Origin: JANLTX01 sp049840835
GTDB lineage: Bacteria; Armatimonadota; Armatimonadia; Armatimonadales; Armatimonadaceae
Length of the DNA stretch: 64,000 nucleotides
Assembly (NCBI GenBank): GCA_049840835.1
Contig: JASGJG010000016.1
Coordinates: 1 to 64,000 of the forward strand
Reading direction: 5' to 3'
In this document: positions 8,189 to 16,089 of the stretch, one piece after another
How the letters are laid out: every line of letters begins with the position of its first letter
Position numbering within the stretch: the stretch's first letter is position 1
Program-made: the position numbers and the translations under genes
Notes under the pieces: model-generated
What the model was told of the DNA's origin: nothing
The model's database searches: none
Seen by the model: the letters and a program-made list of their open reading frames with translations, nothing else

Positions 8189-8608
8189 ATGAAAATGGCC
8201 TGGTTTGGACTGCGCCTGATGGTATTGAGCCTTCTACTCTTTATGCTGGGTTGCACCGGGAGCAACGGTGACAAGCTCCCCTCAGAGCGTAAGATTTACA
8301 GGCTGGACTACACCTTTTACAACGAAAGCTCTTCCCGTGCCGTCGTTGTGGTCAAGGATATACCAGCAAATATTGAAGGAGACATGACAGCAGATCCTGG
8401 ACTTTCTCAAGACATTTCCAGGGCAGGTTATTTCACCACAGATCCACATACCACTGTTTTAGCCATCGTGGAGGACGCTGCAACAGGCACGGAGCTGGGT
8501 CGTGTGCAGAAAGAGGGAATAGAGGTTGGCGATGAAGAAGTCACCCGAGTCGCTGTCACCTGGAATGGAACTTCGGTGCAGGTAACTTTCAACCATGTCA
8601 TCCCCTAG
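8189..8608 (+). CDS. Small lipoprotein 2 of the array
   Basis: 139 residues, paralog of the neighbours. Signal peptide MKMAWFGLRLMVLSLLLFML followed by the lipobox Cys (GC), then a polar linker and the common beta domain (YRLDYTFYNESSSRAVVVV, TTVLAIVEDAATGTELGRV, VTRVAVTWNGTSVQVTF). It lacks its own copy of the promoter-like block and sits 32 nt after lipoprotein 1, so the two are probably co-transcribed. Its C-terminus lacks the VDATRPAGV ending found in the last three members, so members 1-2 and 3-5 form two subgroups. Function unknown. Confidence 0.8.
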   Translation: MKMAWFGLRLMVLSLLLFMLGCTGSNGDKLPSERKIYRLDYTFYNESSSRAVVVVKDIPANIEGDMTADPGLSQDISRAGYFTTDPHTTVLAIVEDAATGTELGRVQKEGIEVGDEEVTRVAVTWNGTSVQVTFNHVIP

Positions 8609-8629
8609 AGCCTGTCTAGAAAAAAGAGT

Positions 8630-8661
8630 TGTCAGGTTTGCCTGACTCATAGGATTGAACC
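8630..8661 (+). promoter_or_regulatory. Shared promoter-like block before lipoprotein 3
   Basis: TGTCAGG (8630-8636), 10 nt, TCATAGGATTGAACC (8647-8661): the same spacing as the other four copies. Confidence 0.7.
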
Positions 8662-8696
8662 CTTCGGAGAGATTCCTAAAACATCTCTCTGAAGGG
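8660..8696 (+). promoter_or_regulatory. Leader hairpin of lipoprotein 3
   Basis: A 14-bp stem pairs 8660-8673 (CCCTTCGGAGAGAT) with 8683-8696 (ATCTCTCTGAAGGG), one G-T pair, 9-nt loop. GATTGA just before and TCAATC just after can extend it. The 3' arm holds the purine block GAAGGG that may take part in ribosome binding. Confidence 0.6.
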
Positions 8697-8709
8697 AATC
8701 AATCAGAGA

Positions 8710-9123
8710 ATGAAGTGACTTCTATTTGGCCTGCGCCTGCTGGCGCTCGGCATTGTGCTTACCCTGCTCGGTTGCGCGGGAGACGAAGGGGGCTCTAGCG
8801 ACGGGCTTTACACTCTCAAGTACCAGTTCGCAAACTCTTCGGGAGCCCCTGTGAGTTTCAATGGTAGAGATGTGACTTCGGATGTCAATACGAGCTCCAG
8901 CGTGGCTACCGGAGCATCGGACACTAACTTCACCTCGGCTCTGTATAAGACTTCGAGCGTGAATATCGTGGTTACGGCCTACAACGCTGCCGGTACAGAG
9001 CTTACTCATGTGACTCTAAACGGAGTTCATGCGGCCAACAACAAGACCACCTATATCTACGTGGCCTACGATGGCCACACGCTGAACGTGGACGCGACCC
9101 GCCCCGCCGGAGTTTCTAAATAA
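8710..9123 (+). pseudogene. Small lipoprotein 3 with TGA at codon 3
   Basis: The frame starting at the ATG at 8710 reads MK, then TGA (8716-8718), then LLFGLRLLALGIVLTLLGC with a normal lipobox and the full common domain (TLKYQFANSSGAPVSFNGRD, TYIYVAYDGHTLNVDATRPA). Paralogs have Leu or Met at codon 3, so a single base change (for example TTA to TGA) explains the stop. Initiation at the internal GTG 8755 would leave MLTLLGC, too short for a lipoprotein signal. Promoter block and leader hairpin are intact. It may be a fresh null mutation in one copy, a sequence error, or a read-through case. Confidence 0.7.
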
Positions 9124-9134
9124 ACCGAAACGCT

Positions 9135-9166
9135 TGTCAGGTTCTTTTTCCTCGTGGGATTGAACC
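9135..9166 (+). promoter_or_regulatory. Shared promoter-like block before lipoprotein 4
   Basis: TGTCAGG (9135-9141), 10 nt, TCGTGGGATTGAACC (9152-9166). The third base of the second block is G here and A in the other copies; the rest follows the consensus. Confidence 0.7.
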
Positions 9167-9167
9167 A

Positions 9168-9198
9168 TTCAGGAGAGGCACTGTGCGCTTCTCCTGAA
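9168..9198 (+). promoter_or_regulatory. Leader hairpin of lipoprotein 4
   Basis: A 12-bp stem, 9168-9179 (TTCAGGAGAGGC) with 9187-9198 (GCTTCTCCTGAA), one G-T pair, 7-nt loop. The stem sequence differs from the lipoprotein 3 stem while pairing is kept. Confidence 0.6.
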
Positions 9199-9214
9199 AG
9201 GAATCAACGAGAGA

Positions 9215-9631
9215 ATGAAGCTGATTTTGTTAGGACTGCGCTTGCTCGCAATGGGCCTTCTGTTTCTGGTGTTTGGCTGTGGCGGAGGTGACTCGGACTC
9301 ATTCACCAGGCCCTACACCCTCCAGTACACGTTTATGAACACGTCAGGAGCTACCGTGCAGTTTTCAGGTAGAGACATACCAGCCGATAAGAGCACTGGC
9401 CCGCAGACGGTGACACCGGGGCCGTCTTCTACTGCCAGCACCTCCGGTGTTTACATCTCAAAGGCAGAAACAGATATTCGGGTTAGTCTCTCCAATACCT
9501 CTGGCGTAGAGCTGACCCATGTAGACGTATCCGGCGTACATATCGGCACTAACAAAATCACCTACATCTACGTGGCTTACGATGGCAGCAAGCTGAATGT
9601 AGATGCCACCCGCCCCGCTGGCGTTCCCTAA
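9215..9631 (+). CDS. Small lipoprotein 4 of the array
   Basis: 138 residues. Signal peptide MKLILLGLRLLAMGLLFLVF with lipobox Cys, a GGGDSDS linker and the common beta domain (YTLQYTFMNTSGATVQFSGR, DIRVSLSNTSGVELTHVDV, KITYIYVAYDGSKLNVDATR). It is closest to member 3 (TYIYVAYDG and NVDATRPAGV in both). Own promoter-like block and hairpin lie directly upstream, so it is probably an independent transcription unit. Likely surface or periplasmic lipoprotein of unknown role. Confidence 0.82.
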   Translation: MKLILLGLRLLAMGLLFLVFGCGGGDSDSFTRPYTLQYTFMNTSGATVQFSGRDIPADKSTGPQTVTPGPSSTASTSGVYISKAETDIRVSLSNTSGVELTHVDVSGVHIGTNKITYIYVAYDGSKLNVDATRPAGVP

Positions 9632-9657
9632 AGAGCCAGAAAACAGTTTTAAAGAGT

Positions 9658-9689
9658 TGTCAGGTTCTTTCCCCTCATGGGATTGAACC
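9658..9689 (+). promoter_or_regulatory. Shared promoter-like block before lipoprotein 5
   Basis: TGTCAGG (9658-9664), 10 nt, TCATGGGATTGAACC (9675-9689). The variable hairpin is missing here, but GATTGA (9681-9686) can pair with the TCAATC that follows GAAGGGAA, and CC with GG. So a minimal form of the leader remains. Confidence 0.7.
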
Positions 9690-9715
9690 TGACAGAAGGG
9701 AATCAATCCAAGGAC

Positions 9716-10129
9716 ATGAAACTGCTTTTATTGGCCCTGCGCCTGGGCCTGCTCGCCTTTCTGCTATCTATGCTCGGCTGTGGCGGCGGCGATGACTCCT
9801 CTACCCGGTCGTACTTCATTGAGTGGAACTTCGCGAACACATCAACGGGAGTCATGCGGATAGACGGAACAGATATCGGCGGGAGTAATAACACCACGAT
9901 AACCCCGGTCGATGCCGGTCTGTCCAAAATAGTTACCACACACGGCTTTGGTACGAAAGATAATACGGATATTCAAGCCACTATCTTCGATAGTTCCAAT
10001 ACGGCAATCACCATCTTGCCGGTCAACGGTGTGCATGTGGCTAATGGAAAGACCACCTATGTCTATGTCACCTACAACGGCAGTAAGCTAGAGGTGGATG
10101 CCAGTCGACCGGCAGGAGTTAAAAAATAA
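9716..10129 (+). CDS. Small lipoprotein 5 of the array
   Basis: 137 residues from the ATG at 9716, which aligns with the other signal peptides (MKLLLLALRLGLLAFLLSML, then GC); a longer reading from 9677 is unlikely because it would cover the shared block. The beta domain is present (YFIEWNFANTSTGVMRIDG, DIQATIFDSSNTAITILPV, KTTYVYVTYNGSKLEVDASR) and the end RPAGVKK matches members 3 and 4. Last gene of the array; a strong hairpin follows after the stop. Function unknown. Confidence 0.8.
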   Translation: MKLLLLALRLGLLAFLLSMLGCGGGDDSSTRSYFIEWNFANTSTGVMRIDGTDIGGSNNTTITPVDAGLSKIVTTHGFGTKDNTDIQATIFDSSNTAITILPVNGVHVANGKTTYVYVTYNGSKLEVDASRPAGVKK

Positions 10130-10137
10130 TCCTGCCT

Positions 10138-10180
10138 CCCTCTCTTCCAGAACAGCCTATTACATGTCTGGGAGAGAGGG
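10138..10180 (+). terminator. Hairpin closing the lipoprotein array
   Basis: 14-bp stem, 10138-10151 with 10167-10180 (one G-T pair), 15-nt loop, 8 nt after the stop of lipoprotein 5. There is no proper T run, so it may stabilise the 3' end or work with Rho. It also lies between this gene and the converging HNH gene. Confidence 0.5.
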
Positions 10181-10206
10181 ATATTATCCCGGAAAACTCT
10201 TTTCCC

Positions 10207-10620
10207 CTATGCTTCGGGCTGAGGTAAGAGAGGTAATATACGCCGCATTGCTACAACCTCAGGGCGGTTGAGTTTCAACCTAGATATGGTTGCTCGACCC
10301 GTTGGCGTTATGCCAACCATTTCTGTCTGGTCTGAATTCCAGGTAAAGTGCTCTTCCCAAGACTCTTGCCTCGGATTGTACAGCGTTGCTTCTACTCCCG
10401 AGGCAGGGTCAATTGCCTGAACGCGGTCATACTTTGCACCATTACAGCCACCACAGGAGTAGGCGCGATTTTCAACTCCATCTTCCCCACCTCGAGCACT
10501 AGGAACAATATGATCCAAAGCAAAAGGGGAAGGCGAAAACCAGTCTGGCCAGCCGCAGTATTCGCAGCGGCGCCCTGCCCGCTGGCGAACTAGAGAGGCC
10601 TCTTCTACGGAAAGCCGCAT
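10207..10620 (-). CDS. HNH endonuclease family protein
   Basis: 137 residues with a classic HNH core: a Cys pair (RRCEYCGWPDW), then FALDHIVPSARGGED with the catalytic-type His, ENRAYSCGGCNGAK with the Asn and second Cys pair. It starts with ATG overlapping the stop of the upstream gene by one base, so the two are co-transcribed and probably co-translated. Free-standing small HNH proteins of this form occur in many soil bacteria and can be nicking enzymes of mobile elements or of unknown housekeeping role; no target can be predicted here. Confidence 0.85.
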   Translation of the reverse strand: MRLSVEEASLVRQRAGRRCEYCGWPDWFSPSPFALDHIVPSARGGEDGVENRAYSCGGCNGAKYDRVQAIDPASGVEATLYNPRQESWEEHFTWNSDQTEMVGITPTGRATISRLKLNRPEVVAMRRILPLLPQPEA

Positions 10621-10997
10621 CAGCGCGGCAGGATTCCAAGACTTTTCATCACCTGATGCGGGGTTTCGCCACGCAGTTCCGCTAACTCAATCACCGCTTC
10701 CAGCCGGGCGACCTGCCACTGTTCCATCTTGGTCATTAATGCCTGGCGTTTTTCAATCTCTTCAGGAGTCAGCATGAATGTCTCTGCTCTTTCATCTAGC
10801 GCCGCTTTACGATTCCAGACAGGTTCTGGAAGTCCTTCGGAAATCAGGCGCAGTAGTTCATCCTCACGCGTAGGCTCTGGATTCCGTGCGAGGGTCACAG
10901 TAAGTAGCTGCGCCGCCACTTCCTCCAGATCACGCCCTTCGTTTTTGGCTTTTGCTTCAAGCCGACGTTGTGTGGACTTGTCCAGGGTAATTGTCAT
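10620..10997 (-). CDS. Small helical protein paired with the HNH gene
   Basis: 125 residues. The N-terminus TITLDKSTQRRLEAKAKNEG followed by RDLEEVAAQLL has the strand-helix-helix pattern of ribbon-helix-helix proteins; the rest is charged and helical (LTPEEIEKRQALMTKMEQWQ, VARLEAVIELAELRG). It may be a DNA-binding partner or regulator of the downstream HNH protein, with which it shares a stop/start overlap. No closer family recognised. Confidence 0.6.
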   Translation of the reverse strand: MTITLDKSTQRRLEAKAKNEGRDLEEVAAQLLTVTLARNPEPTREDELLRLISEGLPEPVWNRKAALDERAETFMLTPEEIEKRQALMTKMEQWQVARLEAVIELAELRGETPHQVMKSLGILPR

Positions 10998-11493
10998 TCC
11001 TCGGCTCCTGAAAAGATTCTACCGTTTAGACATCTTAACCGGAAATCTCTTCCCTTCAATGTACTTTTCCATCTGCAAGAAATCGCGCCTCGACCTGGAC
11101 GACATTACTTACCACAACTTTGTGGAATAGACGATGGGCCCACTCGAAATTCCGAGCACTGTCGGATAGCTGTCTGCAGATTATGAGAAACCATAGTCGA
11201 GCGGGTAGAGCAAGTATGCCGTAAGGGAGCGATTTCTCCCCCTTGCCATTTATTGCTTATTCTCATGCTTAAGAGATTCGGCATGCGCTGAAATTAGAAA
11301 GGGAATATCAGAAACTTCGACCCAATAGACTTATCACTTCAAAATATCAAATAATATTAATTAATTCCATTAACAATAAATAAATATCATCTATATAGTT
11401 TAGATCAAATTCCACCAAGTCACAAATACTAAAAAAAGTGATATACACTAAAAAAAGTCTTGACTAAACTTTTTAAAGTGATAAAATCCTCTC
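10998..11493. other. AT-rich intergenic stretch without genes
   Basis: The base composition shifts sharply to AT from about 11270 on, unlike the surrounding DNA. I see no plausible gene on either strand. The stretch ends with two 12-bp direct repeats, ACTAAAAAAAGT at 11428-11439 and 11447-11458, directly before a promoter. The change in composition marks the left edge of a likely foreign segment reaching to about 13300. Confidence 0.6.
11460..11487 (+). promoter_or_regulatory. Promoter of the AT-rich segment gene
   Basis: TTGACT (11460-11465), 16-nt spacer, TAAAAT (11482-11487). The ATG of the next gene lies at 11494, only 6 nt after the -10 box, so the transcript would be leaderless or nearly so. 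The 12-bp direct repeats end 1 nt before the -35 box, a typical operator position. Confidence 0.6.
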
Positions 11494-12274
11494 ATGGCAA
11501 ACCAGAGCACGAATGAGCGAAAATACAGTCCTCGCTTTCCGAGTTCAAATTTACAGACATGCATCGAAAAACTAACCCTTCTATATCGTAAAGAAGGCAA
11601 AGCGCCCATCCCAAGACCTGTGAGCCGCTACAGCATTAGGCTTCAAGGGGCTTAACGGAGCTTCAACAAGTTTTATTTCTTCGTTAACGCAATTTGGAAT
11701 GATATCTGATGCTGGATCTAGTGCAATTCGCATATCTGAATTGGGCCTTGCCCTCCTGATGCCTTCAGACAATCAAGAATTTGCCCTCAAAGCAAAGGAA
11801 TCGCTTGATCACCCTAAGATATTTCAGCTTCTAGATAGTCAGTTTGGTGATTCAGGATCTGTTGATTCTATCGCAGCAATTTTAATTCGCAGTCATGGAT
11901 TTAATGATGCTGCCGCAAGAGATTGTGCTAAATCCTATAAAGATAGCATAAATTATGTACGTTCTTTACCAGGATTCAGTGAAAATCACCACCAGGAAAC
12001 AAATACTGAAGAAGCACCTAAAACAAATACCAGTGTTATAAACGATAATGACACACAGCAATACAGCACCGTTCCTGATAAAGAGAGATACTATCCCGAA
12101 AACTCAGAACATAAAACTGGCAAGCTCTCTGAAAGAACGAAGATCGAAGTTATAGTCACAGGTCCACTTGGAATCGATGAAGAGGCCAAATTGCAAGTTT
12201 GGATTGAGCGAGTACTCAACAAGTGGCTTGAAAATAAGGCGGCGAACGATCAGTTCAACGAAGACGAATTTTAA
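11494..12274 (+). pseudogene. DUF5343-like protein, frameshifted
   Basis: ATG at 11494 opens MANQSTNERKYSPRFPSSNL followed by a helical segment ending PIPRPVSRYS; then, after about 11625, the sense continues one frame on (ALGFKGLNGASTSFISSL, QFGMISDAGSSAIRISELG) into the long ORF that ends at 12274. The order peptide opening, ALG-K-LNGAS, winged-helix-like repeat resembles DUF5343/DUF-type proteins from defence and mobile loci. The second half is polar and low in complexity (NTEEAPKTNTSVIND), ending with a helical RVLNKWLENK. Length 781 nt gives one extra base. AT-rich codon use sets it apart from neighbours, so it was probably acquired. Function unknown. Confidence 0.5.
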
Positions 12275-12280
12275 ATTGAC

Positions 12281-12308
12281 AATGGCGGCACCATTCGATG
12301 CCGCCATT
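12281..12308 (+). repeat. Perfect hairpin
   Basis: AATGGCGGCA (12281-12290) and TGCCGCCATT (12299-12308) form a perfect 10-bp stem with an 8-nt loop, 6 nt after the stop of the preceding gene. There is no T run. It overlaps the possible start of the small ORF at 12282. Confidence 0.6.
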
Positions 12309-12551
12309 ACCGAGCTGCGGACAGGGTCACAGACGGTATGTAGGAATATCAGTCTATCAGGAAACGCAGTAATTTCAAGGCCAAACTGTTTAGCCCTAGG
12401 CCTTCTGGAGGTTCACTTGAGTGATCCTAAAAAGCGCAATCCAGAGCGCATTGTTCGGTTTTGTCGGTATCGACGTGACCCACGGACTGGGAAAGTCTAT
12501 GACGCCCACGACTACGGCCACGTTGCCTGGCCCATACCTGTAAGGCGCTAG
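12282..12551 (+). CDS. Small basic protein, uncertain
   Basis: An 89-residue frame from the ATG at 12282. The second half looks like genuine protein (RNPERIVRFCRYRRDPRTGK, VYDAHDYGHVAWPIPVRR), with a basic-aromatic pattern that recalls short conserved proteins often next to mobile genes. The first half is less convincing, so the true start may be missing or the gene broken. An intrinsic terminator follows 9 nt after the stop, which supports a real 3' end. Function unknown. Confidence 0.4.
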   Translation: MAAPFDAAITELRTGSQTVCRNISLSGNAVISRPNCLALGLLEVHLSDPKKRNPERIVRFCRYRRDPRTGKVYDAHDYGHVAWPIPVRR

Positions 12552-12559
12552 GGTAGATA

Positions 12560-12594
12560 AAAAATAGACTGGAGTTTAGCTCCAGTCTATTTTT
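12560..12594 (+). terminator. Bidirectional intrinsic terminator
   Basis: A perfect 15-bp stem, 12560-12574 with 12580-12594, loop TTTAG, with an A run before and a T run after. It can end transcription from both sides: the small ORF on plus and the VOC remnant on minus. Confidence 0.85.
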
Positions 12595-12612
12595 CGTGCT
12601 CCTGCTTCGCCT

Positions 12613-12819
12613 TTATACATTTGCGAAACCATGCCCCTCTTGTAGAAACTCAATGCGATTACCGAAAGGATCTTCGGTATAGAACCGTCGGTGGTCTGGT
12701 AGGGTTTCATCCCAGGTTACGGGGTAGCCTGCGTCGGTGAGTCGAAGAGAGAGCGCATCCAGGTCAGCCACACGGAAACCGGCAGGCATGGCAAGCTGTA
12801 TATGATCAATTGAAATCAA
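12613..12819 (-). pseudogene. VOC/glyoxalase-family remnant with an internal deletion
   Basis: From a TTG at 12819 the frame reads LISIDHIQLAMPAG, the usual first strand of a small VOC (glyoxalase/bleomycin resistance) protein, then jumps directly to FRVADLDALSLRLTDAGYPV and continues to a normal end (HRRFYTEDPFGNRIEFLQEG). In complete relatives about 50 residues of the first beta-alpha-beta-beta-beta module lie between these parts. So an in-frame loss of about 150 bp is likely, leaving one metal-ligand His and the Glu of IEF. The product is unlikely to fold as a normal VOC dimer. It lies right after the stop of the upstream gene. Confidence 0.7.
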
Positions 12820-12820
12820 A

Positions 12821-13312
12821 CTAATCCCACTCGTCTCCTTCGTAGGGTTTAGATTGAACTTCCCACTCAACTTGACTTACAACTTTCTCAGCAATAGCAT
12901 ATGGAGATTCCTCAAGAGAGGAACTGAAATATACAATAATTTTTCCATGCACATAATAAGTGGTATCACCGACATCTTTATGTCCTCCACGAAACTGAAA
13001 AACCCAACACCAATAAGGAAGTAATCCATTGCGAGGTAATTCATATGGAAATATAATAAATCTATCTTCATATCCTGTAATATCTCCATCGTCTTCGCGC
13101 CAAACGTTAAAACGTCTATCTATCGATTCCAACACTCGGTTATTAGCATCATCTTTATTTCCGACCATCTGCCACCCTTCCCATGTTCGAGAAATCTGGC
13201 AATTCGTCATCCCTACAGTTATTCCGTCAGTAACATCGAATATCAAATGTCTTCGATCATATCTTGCCCACTGTTGTTTGATTTCATCCTCGGCCAAATC
13301 CTGAGGATCCAT
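12821..13312 (-). CDS. Uncharacterised acidic protein
   Basis: 163 residues from ATG 13312 (MDPQDLAEDEIKQQWARYD); a longer reading to 13336 is possible. Visible are several aromatic-rich strands (RRHLIFDVTDGITVGMTN, DRFIIFPYELP, GLLPYWCWVFQFRGG, TYYVHGKIIVYFS) and an acidic C-terminus (QSKPYEGDEWD). No transmembrane segment or known motif is recognised. The codon use is AT-rich compared with the chromosome around it, like the genes at 11.5-12.3 kb, which suggests the same foreign segment. It stops 2 bases before the VOC remnant. Confidence 0.55.
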   Translation of the reverse strand: MDPQDLAEDEIKQQWARYDRRHLIFDVTDGITVGMTNCQISRTWEGWQMVGNKDDANNRVLESIDRRFNVWREDDGDITGYEDRFIIFPYELPRNGLLPYWCWVFQFRGGHKDVGDTTYYVHGKIIVYFSSSLEESPYAIAEKVVSQVEWEVQSKPYEGDEWD

Positions 13313-13380
13313 ATTACGCCTCGTTTCAAATAGCAAAGTGCCCCCTGCCGACTAGCAGAGGGGCACTTTCAAGATACCGG

Positions 13381-16089
13381 CTACGCTTTGGCGATTAGCT
13401 GGCGTAGCACGTAGGGCAGGATTCCACCGTGGAGGTAGTATTCCACCTCAATGGGGGTATCGATGCGGAGGGTTACGGGCTGCTCAATAACCGAGCCATC
13501 TCGCCTTAGTGATGGATGACCAGCGTGCATCATGGGAGTGATGCCATTCGCCAGACCGATCAGGTCGAAGGTCTCGGTACCAACCAGGCCCAGAGTCGCG
13601 GCGCTCACGCCTTCGGTGAACTGGCAGGGCAGCACGCCCATACCCACCAGGTTGCTGCGGTGGATGCGCTCGAAGACTCTGGGTAATAACAGCTTTCACA
13701 CCCTGGAGTGCTGTGCCCTTCGCTGCCCAGTCTCGGCTGGAACCGGTGCCGTACTCCTGACCAGCCACGATCACTAGCGGCATGCCCCGCTTTCTTGTAT
13801 TCGCATCGCGGCATCGTAGATAGCAATCGGGTCACCCACACGGTTCATGGTAGTCACGCCACCCTCTACGCCTGGCACCATGATGTTCTTGATGCGGACG
13901 TTGGCGAATGTGCCACGCATCATCATCCGGTCGTTGCCACGGCGGGAGCCGTAGGAGTTGAAGTCCTCCTTCGGCACGCCGTGCTCCAGCAGGTAGCGAC
14001 CGGCGGGGCGTATGCCTTGATGGAACCGGCAGGTGAGATATGGTCGGTAGTCACCGAGTCCCCAAGAATGGCTAACGGGCGCGCGCCGATGATATCCGCT
14101 GCTTTACCCGGCTTCCATGCCGAAGTCCTCAAAGTACGGTGGGTGCTGGATATAGGTGGAGTTCTGATTCCACGCATACACATCGCCAGTCGGACGATTC
14201 AATTTCCTGCCACAGCGGGTTGTCCGAAAGGCTGGAGTAGTACTTCTTGTAGGTCTCTGGATCACTGGCGCTACCTAGCAATGCGGTAACTTCCTCCGGG
14301 GTCGGCCAGATATCTTTTAGGTAGACCGCGCTGCCATCTTGCACCGGTACCAATTGGCTCGGTGGTCAGGTCGATATCGACGCTACCTGCAAGTGCATAG
14401 GCCACATACGAGCGGCGGTGACATCAGGAAGTTGGCTTTCACCGCCTGATGCACACGCGCCTCAAAATTGCGGTTACCCAGAAAGCACCGCCGCGACCGT
14501 GAGGTTGTTGTCCACCACTGTCTTTTCCAATCGAGGCATCCAGTGGGCCGGAGTTACCGATACAGGTAGTGCAGCCATAACCGACCGTCTGGAAACCGAT
14601 CTGGTCCAGGTAGCTCTGCAGGCCGGTGGCCTCTAAGTAGTCGGTCACCACGCGGGAACCGGGGCCAAGGCTGGTTTTCACGATATACCGGACGGCTGAG
14701 TCCCTTCTCCACAGCCTTCTTGGCGACCAGACCGGCGGCCAGCATCACGCTGGGTTTACTGGTTTGGTACAGCAGGTGATTGCGGCAATCACCACGTCCG
14801 CCGTTGGACGGTCCTCGTTCTTAGAGGTCGCGCTTCGGGCGGGCAGGTCATCGGTCTTGGTACCGGCCATGGGCAGGATATGAGAACTTTCTTCACCGAT
14901 TTTCTAGCCACTCGTGGAATCCTCGAATTTGGTCTTCACATCGGTCAGCGCGATTCGGTCCTGCGGGCGCTTGGGTCCGGCCACACTGGGAACTACGGTC
15001 GCTGATATCCAGCGAAAGCAGCTGGGAGTATTTGATCTCACCCGCCTTCGGAATCCCGAAGAGGCCTTGCGCCTTGAAGTATTGCGCGGAACGCGTCTAC
15101 TTGTTCCTCCGTGCGCCCGGTGTTCTTGAGGTAGGTGCAGCTTTCCTCATCTACCGGGAAGAAGCCCATGGTGGCGCCGTATTCGGGGGCCATATTCGCA
15201 ATCGTCGCGCGGTCGGTCAGTGCTCAGGCTGGCAGCGCCTTCGCCGTGGAACTCGACGAACTTACCGACAACTTTTGCCGTACGCAGCATCTCGGTGATG
15301 GTCAGTACCAGGTCGGTAGCGGTCACACCGGGCTTGAGGGCGCCGGTGAGGTTCACCCCCACTACATCCGGGGTCAGGAAGTACACGGGCTGACCGAGCA
15401 TACCTGCCTCTGCCTCGATACCGCCCACGCCCCACCCGACGATGCCCAGGCCGTTGATCATGGTGGTATGGCTATCGGTGCCCACCAGGGTGTCCGGGTA
15501 GAACACGCCGCCATTCTCCAGCACGCCCTTGGCCAGATACTCCAGGTTCACCTGGTGCACAATACCGATACCGGGTGGCACCACGCTAAACGTATCAAAC
15601 GCCTGCATGCCCCACTTCAGGAACTGGTAGCGCTGGCCGTTGCGCTCGAACTCGATACGCATGTTCTCATCCAGCGCATCTGCGCGCTCGGAGACATCCA
15701 CCTGCACGGAGTGGTCAACCACTAAGTCAACCGGCACCAGCGGCTCGATAACCTTGGGGTTCTTACCCAACTTGGCCACGGCGGAGCGCATAGCGGCAAG
15801 GTCTACCAGTAGCGGCACACCGGTGAAGTCTTGCAGCACCACACGGGCAACGACAAAGGGCACCTCGGCGGTACGCTCGGCCTTTGGCTGCCAGCCTGCC
15901 AGGGCGCGTACATCCTTCTCCGATGCGCGAATGCCATCCGCATTGCGCATGCACTCTCTCCAGCACGATACGGATAGAAACGGGGAGCTTGCTGACTGCC
16001 CCGAAACCCGCAGCCTCCAGCGCTGGAAGCGAGTAAAGCTGGCCAGTCTCGCCAGCACCGTAGGAAAACGTCCGAATCATCTCGTTCAT
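13381..16089 (-). pseudogene. acnA: Aconitate hydratase, broken by many single-base indels
   Basis: The whole length of an AcnA-type aconitase (TCA cycle, citrate to isocitrate, 4Fe-4S) can be read from MNEMIRTFSYGAGETGQLYS at 16089 to LPYVLRQLIAKA at 13381, but only by switching frame about 15 times. Between the switches the protein is well conserved: VPVDLVVDHSVQVD, VNLEYLAKGVLENGGVFYPD, TDSHTTMINGLGIVGWGVGG, a Cys segment YGCTTCIGNSGPL, GDSVTTDHISPAGSIKA, GQEYGTGSSRDWAAKG. Most switches need removal of one base (examples near 15085, 14965, 14690, 14540, 14115, 13800), a few the addition of one. Substitution damage is scarce; one TAG near 14905 is the exception. That pattern fits sequence errors at least as well as decay. 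A divergent MarR gene shares the upstream region. Confidence 0.85.

Noticed and set aside
7080..9123. Stop-codon recoding (TAG or TGA read as sense).
   Set aside because: Many intact genes in the window end with TAG, TGA and TAA in the usual way, so a general recoding is excluded.
8755..9123. Lipoprotein 3 starting at GTG 8755 as an intact gene.
   Set aside because: The remaining signal MLTLLGC is too short for export. The full signal is present upstream behind a TGA codon.
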